Positions 10,422-21,881 of a stretch of DNA of 64,000 nucleotides are shown in pieces; the first letter of the stretch is position 1; each line of letters starts with the position of its first letter. The DNA comes from Fonsecaea monophora (Eukaryota; Ascomycota; Eurotiomycetes; Chaetothyriales; Herpotrichiellaceae): contig NW_019173973.1 of assembly GCF_001642475.1 (NCBI RefSeq), positions 204,917 through 268,916 on the forward strand, given 5' to 3'. The notes beneath the pieces were generated by a model. That model searched no databases. It was not told the origin of the DNA and saw nothing but the letters and a program-made list of their open reading frames with translations. A program made the position numbers and the translations under genes.

Positions 10422-12024
10422 TCACAACATCGACCCTCGCTTCCTCGCTGCAGTCAGCTCCTGACGCAGAGCCAAATCCGACAAGATCTCCTCGCTCCCT
10501 CCTCCCACAACCTGCATCCGCAAATCTCGGCTGATCAGCTCGACCAAGCCTCCCACTCCGCCACGCTGGTAACCCGCTCCCCCAAGAACCTGCTGTGCCT
10601 CTCGATTGGCCAGTTCCAGGATCCGACCAGCGTGGATCTTTGCGAGTGCAATCCTGCTCGCAATGTCGCTTTCCCACCCGTTGAGCTTGATGTGGTATGC
10701 GATCTGCTCGAGCCAGGCCCAGTGCGATTCGATGTATCGCGCCATGGTCACAAACTTGTGGCGGATGATCTGGTGCGAGATGAGCGGCTTGCCGAATGTG
10801 ATCCGGCTGTGGCTATAGTCTAGAGCAACCTCCAGACACACTCGTGCCTTGCGATTCATGTGGATGGCCATTATGAACCGCTCCGAATTGAAATCTACAC
10901 CGGTAATCAGTTCAAGGACCGTGGCAGAACATTGAGGGGTCACGCACTGTGCATGAGAATCCGAAAGCCTTCGTTTTCGGGACCAACGAGGTTCTCGACT
11001 GGCACATGGACATCCTCTAGATCGACCCAAGCGGTTTCTAGAGGCGTTAACAGGTATCTCTGACAGCATCACTTTACAAACTTACCCGCAGCATTGACTC
11101 CGCTATTCTCGATCTTTCTGGCCGAAAATCCTTTCGAGTTTGTGGGAATAACTAGAATAGAAACCCCTCCCTTCCCAGGACCACCTGTTCGCACTGCAGT
11201 GGTCATATGCGTGGCAGATAGAGCCCCGGAGATCCATTTCTGTGGCCGAGCGTTAGGGACAGAGACTGCTGCATTTCTGGGTTGATTCTTCGCACCTTGT
11301 GCCCATTCACAACGTAATATTTCCCATCTGGGGACTTTTTGGCCGTCGTTCTCAAAGAGGCCAGGTCGGAACCACCTGTGGGATGTTAGAGCCCATGTCA
11401 AGCCTTCCGACAAAGGGGTCCTTGCCAGTAGGTTCCGTGGCCCCAAGGCAAAATCTCGTTTCTCCAGTGTAGATACCCGGAAGGTACTTGTCCTTTTGCT
11501 CTTGGGTGCCATATTTTATGATGGGTGGCAGGCCAATGACAGATGTGCCAGCGAGTCCGCCCATGGCTCCGCCGTGCACTCGGGATGTCTCGTCGTGCAG
11601 AATCAGTTGGTGGAAGATATCCCATTCTGCATCCACATCAACCTCTAGAACAACTGGAGTCTCGGAAACGACCCACGCTCCTCTGGAATCCCTCCCGGCA
11701 ACGGAATACCTCGTCTGTATTCCTTCGGAAGCTCAGCAAAAGCAAGGCCTGACCGTGCATACTTCACTCTCTCCTTTAAAAGAGGCCGTTAGTGAGGACT
11801 CCTCTGCGATACCCTTTGGTGGGTATGCTCACTTCGAGAGGAACAAAGCCATCCTTCTCCCATTGCTCTGAATAGGGCAAAACATTGGTCTCGAGATAGT
11901 CTCTGACGAACTTTCGGAACGTCCTGTGGCTATCATTGTAGTACGGTGAGTCGAGAGCGTTGTACCACGCAGGCTCCGCAAATGGGTCAAGTGAACCAAA
12001 AGGCTTCAAGTGTTCACGGGCCAT
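10422..12024 (-). CDS. Acyl-CoA dehydrogenase family protein (7 exons)
   Basis: In transcript order the exons are 11833-12024, 11677-11773, 11426-11626, 11296-11375, 11086-11239, 10948-11037 and 10422-10894. They join in phase to 428 residues. The family uses FAD to oxidise acyl-CoA thioesters or related substrates; this fungal branch is usually annotated only as acyl-CoA dehydrogenase-like. Motifs: HRTFRKFVRDYLETNV near the N-terminus, RFCLGATEPTGGSDLAS (FAD/substrate region, completed across intron 3), KWISGALSATHMTTAVRTGG, MHNFNSERF across intron 6, and QQVLGGAGYQRGG with VVGGGSEEIL near the C-terminus. Introns are 48-59 nt. Intron 3 (11376-11425) starts with GC rather than GT. Without these joins the locus looks like a frameshifted pseudogene; with them it is intact. 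Confidence 0.9.
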
Positions 12025-13466
12025 GGTTTCAAAGATATGCAGTGGATGTTGCTGTCCTGAGCTCTGATTTCTGAGCTCTTACTCTGCTGGGCGACCGTAA
12101 TTATACGAAAAAGGACCTACTCTGCCGGGCCCGACATCCGCGGTTGTTGCTCCTCTGCTTGGTGACCCGACTGTATCAAAGGTATCGTAGTTTTGCGGGC
12201 CGTTCCCCGCGTTTGAGATGATCGCCACGACAGCACGGCGACTCGGCAGCCCGCATTATTCCTCGGCTAGCAGCTGGTTGTCCGCGGTCTCGATGGCTGC
12301 TTAAGTAATAAAGCCAGACTGGTGCCATGACCAGAGCACCATGTCAGGGCAGGTCATCTAGAGTGTAGTACGGAATACTTCAATGGTGGTCGAAGGGGGA
12401 CTTGAGGGGTGAGCGATCGTTTCCCCTCCTCAACGCACAGGCCACCATTTCAGACTCGGAATGCTCTCGGAACAACAGGATCAGATGATAATATGTATCT
12501 CCAAAGGACAACCGCTTGTGTGCGAATTCCGCGATCCGCCCAGGTTATGTGACGGGTCTATCCCACACCATCGCATCACATAACACAGGTGCGCATACGT
12601 ACAGTCAACCGTGTAGTCGCGAGGCCATCACATAAGTATACATCCTGCATCTTTTCGGGCCATATTGTTAGTCATTGTGCAGTAGCATAGTCTTCGGACC
12701 GAACAGATGATGATGGTGATGATGGTGGTATGGAAGCGCAGTTGGGCCGGGGACGAAAGAACCCTGGTTGGAAGCATGGGAAACCGTGAAGTTCGAGGAA
12801 CGAGGTTTATAAATGGCGAATAGGGCTGATGACCAGGCTGTGGACGTAGCCTTGCCTAGTTGAGTAATAACCTCTCTAAGTTCGACGGCGGTATCTCGTG
12901 GGAAGCGAAGTCACCGTTGGATGAATAGTCTGTAAACATATCATTGCGGGCAGGGCGGCCGCATGCATCACTGTCATCTCAATCCTTAGTCATGGATGGC
13001 AATTAAACAGGGGAGCGACAAACGCCTAAAGCCGCGACTGGGACAAGGAAGAACGGGGGTTTCCAGCTCTTCGGTGGGGGATTCGATACATGATGAGACG
13101 GGTTTGAGGATGACTAAAGGAGCCAATCAGGGCCACTGGATGCATGACATCACTCGATCACTATCAATCTTGTGGACAGGTGGGGTGGAGAAGCGAGAGA
13201 CAGAGAGAAAGAGAGAAACTCAGATGGCGACAGACACTTCGACGGCCTTTGGGCTAAAACCCGGTGCGAGAGATGCACTCGCTGATTATGATTGATTGCG
13301 TCCGTGGAATTCGAGTCTTGTCCGGAGTTCCAACACCGCACACTGATGAACTATAAAAACCCTCGCCATCGACCACTGCATCTCGTCCACATCATTCCAT
13401 CCATCCAACACTTCCTCCCTCAAACTCACCTGCGACCAAGACAACTGCAATTCCACCAACCCAAAA
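12025..13466. other. Divergent intergenic region, acyl-CoA dehydrogenase / aldo-keto reductase
   Basis: Holds the promoters of the two divergent genes. Short ATGATG runs occur near 12706-12726, and purine-rich AGAGA sequence at 13195-13220. A 99-codon frame at 12996-13295 has no recognisable features. Nothing else supported. Confidence 0.6.
13352..13358 (+). promoter_or_regulatory. TATA box of the aldo/keto reductase gene
   Basis: TATAAAA lies 115 nt upstream of the ATG at 13467. It is followed by pyrimidine-rich CTC/CCATCC leader sequence typical of well-expressed fungal genes. Confidence 0.55.
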
Positions 13467-14555
13467 ATGGCCCCAAAACTCCCAACCCGCAAGCTCGGAA
13501 AGAATGGTCCTGAGGTGACCGCCCTAGGCTTCGGCCTCATGGGTCTCTCCGCCTACTATGGCAAACCAAAGCCCGACGAAGAACGTTATGCTATGCTAGA
13601 CCACGCCTACGAAGCCGGCGAGCTCTTCTGGGACTCTGCCGACATTTACGGAGACAATGAAGATCTGCTTGGCCGTTGGTTCAAGCGGAACCCTGGTAAG
13701 AGAGAGAACATCTTTCTCGCCACAAAGTTTGGCAACGCCGTCGACCCCGCAACTGGCGCTCGTCTGGTCAAGAACGAGCCAGAATACATTAGGGCAGCCT
13801 GCGACAAGTCCTTGAAGCGGTTGGGTGTTGACCACATCGATCTGTACTATTGCCACAGAGTGCAAGCCGACCAACCCATCGAGATCACGGTCAAAACCAT
13901 GAAGGAGCTGCAAGATGCCGGCAAGGTCAAGTACTTGGGGTTGAGTGAGTGCAGCGCCGACACTCTCAGAAGGGCCTGCAAGGTAAGAATCGCGCGCTCA
14001 CCTCTTTAACCTCTACCCACTAACACTTCAACGTAGGTGGCGCACATTGATGCGCTTCAGATCGAATACAGCCCCTTCTCCATGGACATTGAGAGCCCCC
14101 AGATCGGACTTCTCAAAGCCTGCCGTGAGCTGGGAGTGGCCGTCGTGGCATATTCCCCACTTGGACGAGGTTTCCTGACTGGAGGCATCAGAAGCCGAGA
14201 CGATTTTGAAGCAGACGACTTCCGCAGGTTTGCACCTCGATTCAGCGAGGAGAACTTCCCCAAGAATATCAAGTTGGTCGACGACATCAAGGCTCTGGCT
14301 GATGAGAAGGGGTGCACTCCGGGCCAACTGGTCCTGGCCTTCTTGATGGCCCAGGGAGACGACATCCTCCCAATTCCTGGAACCACGAGAATCAAGAACT
14401 TTGATGAGAACATAGCCTCATTGAATGTCAAAATCACTCCCGAGGACAATGCGAAGATTCGGAAGGTCATTGACGCGGCCGAAGTCCATGGTGCTCGGTA
14501 TCCCGAGGCCTTTGCGAAGGCTTTGTTTGTTGACACCGTGCCGCTGAAAGAGTAA
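13467..14555 (+). CDS. Aldo/keto reductase
   Basis: Exons 13467-13982 and 14037-14555 join in phase to 344 residues; the 54-nt intron has GTAAGA, a CTAAC branch site and TAG. The product is an NADPH-dependent reductase of a TIM-barrel fold that converts carbonyls to alcohols; the substrate is unknown. The full catalytic tetrad is visible: D56 and Y61 in WDSADIYG, K87 in ATKFG and H130 in LYYCHR. Cofactor-binding features include YSPLGRGFLTG and the late PIPGTTRIKNFDEN. The arrangement fits the AKR13-like group (pyridoxal-reductase/YakC type) common in fungi. It is divergently placed relative to the acyl-CoA dehydrogenase across 1.4 kb. Confidence 0.94.
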
Positions 14556-14810
14556 ACTGTCGAGGATGAGCTGGAAGAGAATGAGCGAGAAGAAGAGATA
14601 TATTCCCATTCACTACCAAAGTGGAGAGCCTCCGTTGACATGTCCTGAACCCGCTGTAGCCACCAATAAAAGTACATTTTCATAAAATCATACCCGTGAA
14701 CCCATCCGATAACGCTGTAACCCGCCCCCTCGCAGAGACGCGAGAGGTAGAAAGTGCGTTTCACGCGCCTGGCCACCTGTTTCCACAGCAGCGATCTATC
14801 CAGCTGCAAT

Positions 14811-15023
14811 TCAATCCTCAATCTGCCTCATCTTGGGGACCTGCCACTTCCTTCTGGGCCCGAGGTCTTGGATCTTGAAGTGCGGTTTTCTCGGCTGGTT
14901 GCGGAGGAACAGGTGGTAGTTTGCCTTGACTCGACTCATGGCCCGTCCCGTCTGGATCTTTTGGTGATCGAGAAGGATGCTGTTGTAGGCGAAGCTGAAG
15001 CGGGGGGTCCGAGGCGCGGGCAT
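14811..15023 (-). CDS. Possible small basic protein, or 3' exon of an unresolved gene
   Basis: A 70-residue frame starts at an ATG at 15021-15023 and ends at 14811. It is rich in Arg/Lys, with a C-terminal PHFKIQDLGPRRKWQVPK segment that looks like real protein rather than noise. The frame stays open further upstream to 15455, overlapping the epsilon-COP promoter, and another minus-strand frame (15062-15250) is also protein-like. I could not find a splice join in phase between them. I do not recognise the family; a small mitochondrial or ribosome-associated protein would fit the composition, but that is a guess. Confidence 0.35.
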   Translation of the reverse strand: MPAPRTPRFSFAYNSILLDHQKIQTGRAMSRVKANYHLFLRNQPRKPHFKIQDLGPRRKWQVPKMRQIED

Positions 15024-15393
15024 GCTGAAGAGAGTGGGGGCTGGGTGCGATTGGGAGGGTGTTATCTTCGAAGACTCTGTAAGTCGGGCTCCGTATGTTG
15101 TGCCGCCGGCGGCAATACAAAAGAGGACAGCGTCTGCTTCTCTTTGACCGCGTGAATGAGGTCCTTGTGGGTTGAAGTCTCCAGTAACAGGGATCCAGGC
15201 ACAAGGCTGGCGATGGACATGCATGCAAGCGGAGATTGTTCTCGCCGCACCTGCCATATAAAGACAGCACCAATACCCCGTATATTGAAGTTGACAGTTC
15301 TCGAGGGGTTCGCTCACCATATTCCACATTGTCGTCTCCGCAAGCCCATATTTGTTGTCCTGTTCTGTCGACCTCTTGCACGATCTCACCATC

Positions 15394-16349
15394 ATGGATC
15401 CCTTCTCTGGCGAGGGCGGTATGCACATCACCCCTTCCACATGTCCTGAACTCACGCTCTAACTTCACGTCACTCAGAACTGCTCAATATAACGACCGCA
15501 TTCTACACGCACGCATACCCGACCGTCCTCGAATTTGACAGCTCTTCTCTCTCCGCAGAAAACAAGACCATAGCACAAATACTCAAATATCGCGCACAAA
15601 TAGCCATCGGCGATGCCTCGTCCGTCATCTCCTCCCTCAAACAATCACAAGACGCTGCCTCCCGCTCAATAGTTGCTTTGGCACAACAAGCGGCCGGCAA
15701 CCACTCCGCGGCACTCGAAACAGCACTGGCCCTGGCTGAATCTGATGCGGAGGATGCCGTGGTTCAGATCTGCTCTGGCACCGTCCTCGCAGCGGCGGGT
15801 GAATACGTGAAAGCCGTCGATCTCTTGTCCAAGCACCAAGGCTCTCTTGAAGCCGTGGCTCTACTGGTACAGATTCACCTGATGCAGAACCGGACGGACT
15901 TGGCTGTCAAGGAAGTTGCTGCTGCCAAACGCTGGGCGCAGGATTCATTACTCATCAACCTAGCCGAAGCTTGGACGAATCTTAGGGAAGGCGGGCAAGA
16001 GAAGTACCAGTCGGCGTTTTATGTCTACGAGGAACTCGCATCTACGCCAGGGAACACCAGTCCCACGGCATTGGTGGGACAAGCTGTTTCCGAGATACAT
16101 CTAGGAAGGTTGGAAGAGGCCGAGGCAGCATTGCAGCAAGCTGTGGGCATGGCCAATGCGAATGTGCAATCCATTGCAAACAGTGTCGTTTTGGCAAGTG
16201 TTGTTGGGAAGAAGGCCGAGGACGTTCAAGGACTACTTCAACAACTACGGGAGAGAGACGCAGAGCACGCGCTGTTGAGAGACTTGGAAGAGAAAAGCCA
16301 GCTCTTTGATAGCGCGGCAGCCAAGTATGGAGCCAAGGTTGCCGCATAG
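15394..16349 (+). CDS. SEC28: Coatomer subunit epsilon (epsilon-COP)
   Basis: Exons 15394-15418 and 15478-16349 join in phase to 298 residues. The first exon codes only nine codons (MDPFSGEGE across the join), and the 59-nt intron has a CTAAC branch site and CAG acceptor. Epsilon-COP is part of the COPI coat that carries retrograde Golgi-to-ER traffic, where it stabilises alpha-COP. Recognition rests on the N-terminal ELLNITTAFYTHAYPTVLEF segment followed by TPR-like helical pairs (for example NRTDLAVKEVAAAKRWAQDS and the LGRLEEAEAALQQAVGM repeat) and family length. It looks complete. Confidence 0.93.
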
Positions 16350-17626
16350 ACGACAATGTCAATGCGTTTGGCTATAATGAGCAACGGGATCTCAATGTCG
16401 AGAGAGTCAATATTGACTTTTTATGAGAGAAAATGACATGTGCTGTGCGAGGCGGTCGAAGGCGCAGTACAGGGTCAAGGAATGGAATGGCGTTTCTTAT
16501 AGAAGCGGACAACTCACAATCGCACGAGTTTTTGTGGTAACCATTCCTCTGGACTTTTTTTGGCTACAGAACAAGGCTACCCGATTAGTCAGTCGCCAGT
16601 CGCCAGTCGTAAAATCCCCCTTGTACCCTTATATCCTTGTACGACTGGAAGAGATTCAATAAGTACCAAGCGACGTGGCTATCTACTTATGAGTAACACA
16701 TGTACTACATAGGTATTAGGTACTCGGTACTCGGGAGGTAGCTTGTGTGGGTAGGGACATAGGTGTGTTCTCTTTGAACCTCGTCCAAGTCGTATGTACA
16801 TACATACATACATACATACATACATACATACAATGGAGGTATACATCGCACCGGGAATCATATACTCGGTACATCTTCTTGTGCTGGTATCTACAGTGCA
16901 TGGATATTCACCGTGTGGGAAATAGAGAGGAGAACCAAGTGAAGACTGATAACCGACGACTGAGGACCGACTGAACGATCGACCGATCGACCGATCGATT
17001 GATTGGTTATCGGGGCCATTAATATTATTGATCAAGGACTCAATAATTCAGTATCGTACCGAGCGATCAGAGCCATCAGTCAATTAATTAGTTGATTAAT
17101 TAATAAATCAATCAATCAAATTAACGGCGATAGTGCCGTGAGGGTATTTTCCATCCTTCTGCTTTTCGCGTTGCGCTCAGGCAAAGCGGGCTTTTCATGA
17201 TTTTGCTTTTGGCTTGTTTGGGACTGGAACGAGCAGCATTGCATGCATCCTAGAGGATGTATAGACCAGCACTGCACCGCCCGCGTGTTGGTACACTCTC
17301 CTGCCTCATCATTCCAGCTGATTAACATACTGAGAGGTAGCTGTCTCGACGCTCCGCTGAGTGGCTTGTGCGTGGAGCTTTCTTTCAGCGGATATCCTTC
17401 CACAAGCAACGTGGGTCATCGAGGAGCTCCTCAACCCCCTCCGGAGTTGGGTCTGTGGTACAGCGGAGGAGGAAACGGTTCGTAGGCTCTGAAGCCAGTA
17501 AAGGCCGTCAAGAGCACCCGACCAAGCCGATGATCCTTCGACCATGATGATAATCTGACCGAATTGGCAAGACCAACAAATACAAATTGTGAACAAACGT
17601 TCAGCTCTTTTCCATCAATCCACTCG
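16350..17626. other. Intergenic, convergent, with simple repeats
   Basis: Between convergent epsilon-COP and bZIP genes. Contains a TACA run (16797-16832), GATCGACC direct repeats (16977-16998), and A/T-rich ATTAATTAG / AATCAATC sequence at 17083-17120. No gene or RNA gene is supported. Confidence 0.6.
16797..16832. repeat. (TACA)n microsatellite
   Basis: Nine tandem TACA/CATA units without interruption. Confidence 0.85.
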
Positions 17627-19236
17627 TCAGCTTGGCCCGGGTTCATTCTCCTTTATTCTCACCGTCTCCACCAGATTAGGATAGGTCTCGGCAAACAACG
17701 GTCCCAGACTCCAGTTCTCCAGGCGTCGAATGTGGCTCTCAAACACCGGGTTGATAACTGGTTCCTCTTTCTCAGAAGTGCTGAGGAGACAATCCACCGG
17801 ATCATATGGCCAGTTGACAGATAAATCGGCTGTGAAAGGGAAGAAGAAATCATCAAATGGATAATCCTGAGGGTTCACCACAACCCTATCTCTCATCCGC
17901 GGCCATGGGATATGTTCCATCCATGCGGGATGGGGTTGGAATATTTGTGCTGGAGTAGGCCGGAACCATTCAGGGAGGCGCTCGTAGTTTTCTTTGGTAG
18001 GATGGATTTGCCAGCGCATGTGGGTGAACATGATGAACAATGTCGCTACTTGTTCTGGCAATCCAGAGATGTTGGGGAACTTCGAGATGATATCTGTCAT
18101 GAGTTGGGACATGTCATCCAACGATCGACGAGGCGCACTGGGATTCAGAAGAGACGAAACAGAAGGATAGCTTGGTGTTGTGGGGAGTGCGTTGGCGCCG
18201 CTGATCGGGTCGCGCTGACGAGATTGTAAGAGCTTGAGTAGCAAGCTATCGAGGGGGCACGTAGGAGGACTGATTTTAGGGAGGACACTCCAACGTGTCG
18301 TAGGAAGTGTCGGTTGATCGGGTAGCGTCGAGGGAAGGGCTGGGTAAGGGGAGCTGACGCCGGGCTGAGCTCGTGGTCGTGGTCGAGGGTGAGGGTGAGT
18401 TTGAGCGCGTGCATTGCCTGTTCGTTGTCCCAAAAGATCGAGCAGAAATCCGAAGTTGACACGCTCCCCACCCTCATTCAGTTCGAGGCCCCGTTGTAGA
18501 TTGTCTCGCTGGTTGTTCAGTGCATCTCTTGACGTGGGTGAAGGCCTGTGGTCCTCGATTACTTCTCCTCCCAACTGTGGAGGATGCGGTGGTGTTTCTG
18601 ACTGGCCTTGTGATAGAATGGGAGAGACGGAGAAGGCAGTCTGCCCATTTCGCTGGATATGGAAGGAGGTTGGGCTGGCTTGTGTGCCGTTACTTGGAGG
18701 AAACGGAGGATTGAGAACAGGATGTGTCTGAATCAGTCCAGCCTGGACATTGTGCTGCGCAGCCGTCGCAAGATCTAACAGTAACAACGGTTAAGATGAG
18801 AAGACGAGACTGGAGAGGAGGAGAAAGTAGAAAGAGGAATACCAGTCAATCCCTGCGCTCCTACAATAGGTTGAATGATGGACATGACTGAAGCAAGCCT
18901 CCTGCGAATCTCCTCATTCTCTGCTTGGATAGCATCTTTCTGTCTGATGACGGCCTCGAGCTCTTGATATGGCTGATGGGATGTCAACTCCTGAATTCTC
19001 CGCTCCAGGTTCTCAATGGTCTGCTTGGTCCGCTCTCGGATTGCGCGTTGGGCTTCACGGTCATTGGCACGCTTTTTGGCCAGCTGTTCGGGTGTGAGGG
19101 TATCGACGCTTCGCGAGCCAGGCGGAGCATTCTTCCGTTTCCGACCATCCTGCCATAGCGAAGGAGGTGAGAGGTTGTAGTCGGCTTGTGCTGAAGCGGA
19201 GGTATGAGAGGCAGGAGATGCTGGATCTCGCTGCAT
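17627..19236 (-). CDS. bZIP transcription factor with DUF3425-type C-terminal domain
   Basis: Exons 18843-19236 and 17627-18774 join in phase to 513 residues; the 68-nt intron begins GTATTC and ends TTAG. The basic region and zipper occupy about 52-115: KKRANDREAQRAIRERTK (54-71) followed by heptad leucines and a run of charged residues. The usual invariant Asn of the basic region aligns with Asp (D59), a variant recurrent in this fungal subgroup. The central part is Pro/Ser/Gln-rich and probably disordered. The C-terminal roughly 180 residues (MTDIISKFPNISGLPEQVAT to FFPFTADLSVNWPYD) match the DUF3425 type common in filamentous fungi. It is presumably a nuclear DNA-binding regulator; targets unknown. 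Confidence 0.9.
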
Positions 19237-19877
19237 TTTGAGCGACCTTGCTTATCAAGGAAACGCTGTTCCTGCAATGCTTGAGTCAGTGAACAGGTCA
19301 GAATGCGAAGAACCTTACTCGGGAAAAGGGCCGGTATTTTTCCACTTCAGATCCCAGGCGCTGATACGCGGAAGACAAAGTTGCAGTCTGACACACGCCA
19401 AACGAGGGCCTGTCGATCCGTGGTGCCGGGGACGTCGGATCAGACCCGATACATCCACATTGAGATATTTGTGCTCGTTGCACCGAGTACATGCAGGTAC
19501 CTTTACAAAGTGAAGAGTCTCGTGATCACCAGGGCAAAAGTTAAGAGGTACAGCAAAGCAAACAAGTCACTGATTTGATCATTCTATTGGAATATCTCTT
19601 CGCCTTTTTCAGCCATTCTCCTTTTCTATCCGTCAAGCTCTCTTTCTTCGAGTGTGCCGTCTGTTCGAGGGTCTCCCAAACCATCCACACCACACTTTCT
19701 CTGTTACCTCGAAGTTAATGATACCCTGAACTCCCCAATAAACAGACGTGTAGCAAGGGATCTGTGCCCCGGACGGATGCGCGCGTGCTTGTCTATTCGT
19801 ATCCAACGCCGACGTCAAGCTCCGGTATTGTCCATTCATAGGCCAGCTAGGTGTTTCCAAAGATGTTGCTGCACCCT
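19237..19877. other. Intergenic, upstream of the bZIP gene
   Basis: The bZIP promoter and the 3' flank of the next minus-strand gene. Short overlapping open frames on both strands; none convincing. Confidence 0.6.
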
Positions 19878-21881
19878 TCACTTGCTCAGCCAGTGGTTGG
19901 AAAACTTGAACTCCTCCTCAACCTCTACAGTCACCGGATAGCTGTAGTCGCCGCCCTTAGCCGCGGGCTCGGCCTCAAAGATGGCTTGTGCAGCATTTTC
20001 GTTCCCAAAATATTCATTGTCTCCCAAGCCGCACTTGTCCAGGACTTTGCGATATTTCTCAACTTTGGCTTGTGTACGGGTAGCACCTTCACCCTGAGAT
20101 GTCAAGGTCAGCGCAGTGGTTTCAATGCTGCCCTTCTTGAACGGTATGTCTCTCCCCTCCAGTGGAGCCAGGTGTCGGTTTCGTTCTTTGTCCAACATTC
20201 TGCCATTGAGATTCAGAAATCTGTCCATAGCTCTGGCTTCCGCTTGCGCCTTCGCAGCAGTCTCCTTGACCAAAACCTCGAACTCGTAACCTACAAAGGC
20301 CAGGCGATGGTTGCTGAACTCGATGTAATCTGTTCTCTCAAGATCCTCTCCAATGGCATGGGCTTCGACATCGCTCGAATACGACAAAGGCGTCTTGGTT
20401 TTGTCAGCAATGAAGTCTGAGATCTCACTGAGATCTCTCTGGACGAGGAGGTCGGTGAGGTAGAGTCGAGTGACGGACCGAGGTACCGCTTCAATGAATT
20501 CTCGAGCTAACCAAGGCGATCGAACATTGACGTGGAGTTCAATGAGCTGCAGAGATCTCATGCGTGAAATGCAGTCTTTGAGAGCTCCCATGAAATTTGC
20601 GTGTCGATGGCAGTGTTCTGAAATGGCGCCATGGACGCAGATCTTGAGTTCACGCAATTGTGTCGCAAAAATGTGGAGGTTATGGAACATAATGGTGGCT
20701 TCCCTGTAGAAGTTGATTCCCTTCGTATGCGATTGGAACAACATATCGGGGATGACAAACTCGAGACTTTCTAGGGTCCTGGCCGTCTTCAAGGTGATCT
20801 GACTCGCAGTGAGAATGGAATTGGAATCGACGCGGAGTTGTTTGACCGGAGGAGCCTTTCCGTCCGGCGGGAAGACGAGGTTGCCAACCGTATAGGCGAT
20901 CTTGTTCGCGTACGCCCCATGCAGCACGGTTCGTGGATCTGCTGCGATGTACAATGTTTCCAGATGTGGTTTATTTTTGAGAACATGGGATTGAAGCAAA
21001 GGAAGGTTGAGGTTGTCCAGAACTAGAACCCTTAGTCTCTCTAGCCATGGGATGCTGTTGACCATAGCTAGGCGACATTGGTACTGCTGTCCATCAATGG
21101 ATAGCTTGCGGGCTGCTGGCATCATCAAAGTGTTATGCTTTCCACAAGGATGGGCAGAAGAACTCGTGTTTTCTCCACAACCATCCGCCCCGATTCCGAA
21201 AAGGTGCAGCTCTTCAAGCCGGATTGAATGTTTCAAGACCTCGGCCAGTTGGAGGAATAGAATCCGGTCGCTATTGTGCGGAACTTCGAGAAAGAGGCTT
21301 CTGACGCTCCGGTAAGCCTTGCTTCTGATTGTGGCAATGTTCAGCGATCTCCCAAGGAATTCTTCAAGTCGATTGGCTGATGCCAGGACAGTGGTCTCGG
21401 TATTGAAGTAACAGTATGTTTCGTGATATGTCTGACGGCAGACGAGCTGAAATGTCGCACAGCCAGTGGAAGGGCGAGCACCAACCACCTGCTTGGTCGC
21501 ATCAACCAGGCCTACAATGGTGTCGCGAACTTCTAGAGGAATGCCGAGTAAATGATTCTTCGGGTATTCGATAGTAGGAGCTTGGATGGTTGGGACTCGA
21601 GGTTTGGACATGAGCACGGGTTGAGGAGCACAGTCGCTGCCATGCACCTGACCATCCATCTTTGTATTCTTCTCACTCCCAAACTGTAGCCCCTGAGAAA
21701 TGCTCATCTCCAGATCTATCATGCTGGTGCCGGGAGAGGGGACATTGGCAGGACGACAAGAGGTCGCTGTTGGCATGCAGTGACCTAGAGAAGGTGTGAT
21801 TAGTTCAAGTCTAGACACCAAAAGCCATGGCTTCCTACCCGTGTTGATGGCTTTCATTTGCGAAGCACTGCTGAGTGCCAT
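19878..21881 (-). CDS. F-box-like/LRR-like fungal protein of unknown function
   Basis: The frame is open for 802 codons (to 22286), but the likely start is the ATG at 21879-21881. A 54-nt intron at 21785-21838 (GTAGGA, a CTAATC branch and TCTAG) would remove an unusual in-frame segment. Exons 21839-21881 and 19878-21784 then give 649 residues. A segment LLGIPLEVRDTIVGLV near residue 95 looks like the degenerate F-box that opens many fungal proteins, followed by FQLVCRQTYHETYCYF. The middle has repeated leucine-rich lines of the RLEELHLFGIG and ERLRVLVLDNLNL type. If the F-box is real it would be a substrate adaptor for an SCF ubiquitin ligase. The exact start is uncertain. Confidence 0.72.
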   Translation of the reverse strand: MALSSASQMKAINTGRKPWLLVSRLELITPSLGHCMPTATSCRPANVPSPGTSMIDLEMSISQGLQFGSEKNTKMDGQVHGSDCAPQPVLMSKPRVPTIQAPTIEYPKNHLLGIPLEVRDTIVGLVDATKQVVGARPSTGCATFQLVCRQTYHETYCYFNTETTVLASANRLEEFLGRSLNIATIRSKAYRSVRSLFLEVPHNSDRILFLQLAEVLKHSIRLEELHLFGIGADGCGENTSSSAHPCGKHNTLMMPAARKLSIDGQQYQCRLAMVNSIPWLERLRVLVLDNLNLPLLQSHVLKNKPHLETLYIAADPRTVLHGAYANKIAYTVGNLVFPPDGKAPPVKQLRVDSNSILTASQITLKTARTLESLEFVIPDMLFQSHTKGINFYREATIMFHNLHIFATQLRELKICVHGAISEHCHRHANFMGALKDCISRMRSLQLIELHVNVRSPWLAREFIEAVPRSVTRLYLTDLLVQRDLSEISDFIADKTKTPLSYSSDVEAHAIGEDLERTDYIEFSNHRLAFVGYEFEVLVKETAAKAQAEARAMDRFLNLNGRMLDKERNRHLAPLEGRDIPFKKGSIETTALTLTSQGEGATRTQAKVEKYRKVLDKCGLGDNEYFGNENAAQAIFEAEPAAKGGDYSYPVTVEVEEEFKFSNHWLSK

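Noticed and set aside
10422..12024. Acyl-CoA dehydrogenase read as a frameshifted pseudogene
   Set aside because: Six introns with consistent phase, including one GC-AG intron, restore a continuous conserved protein.
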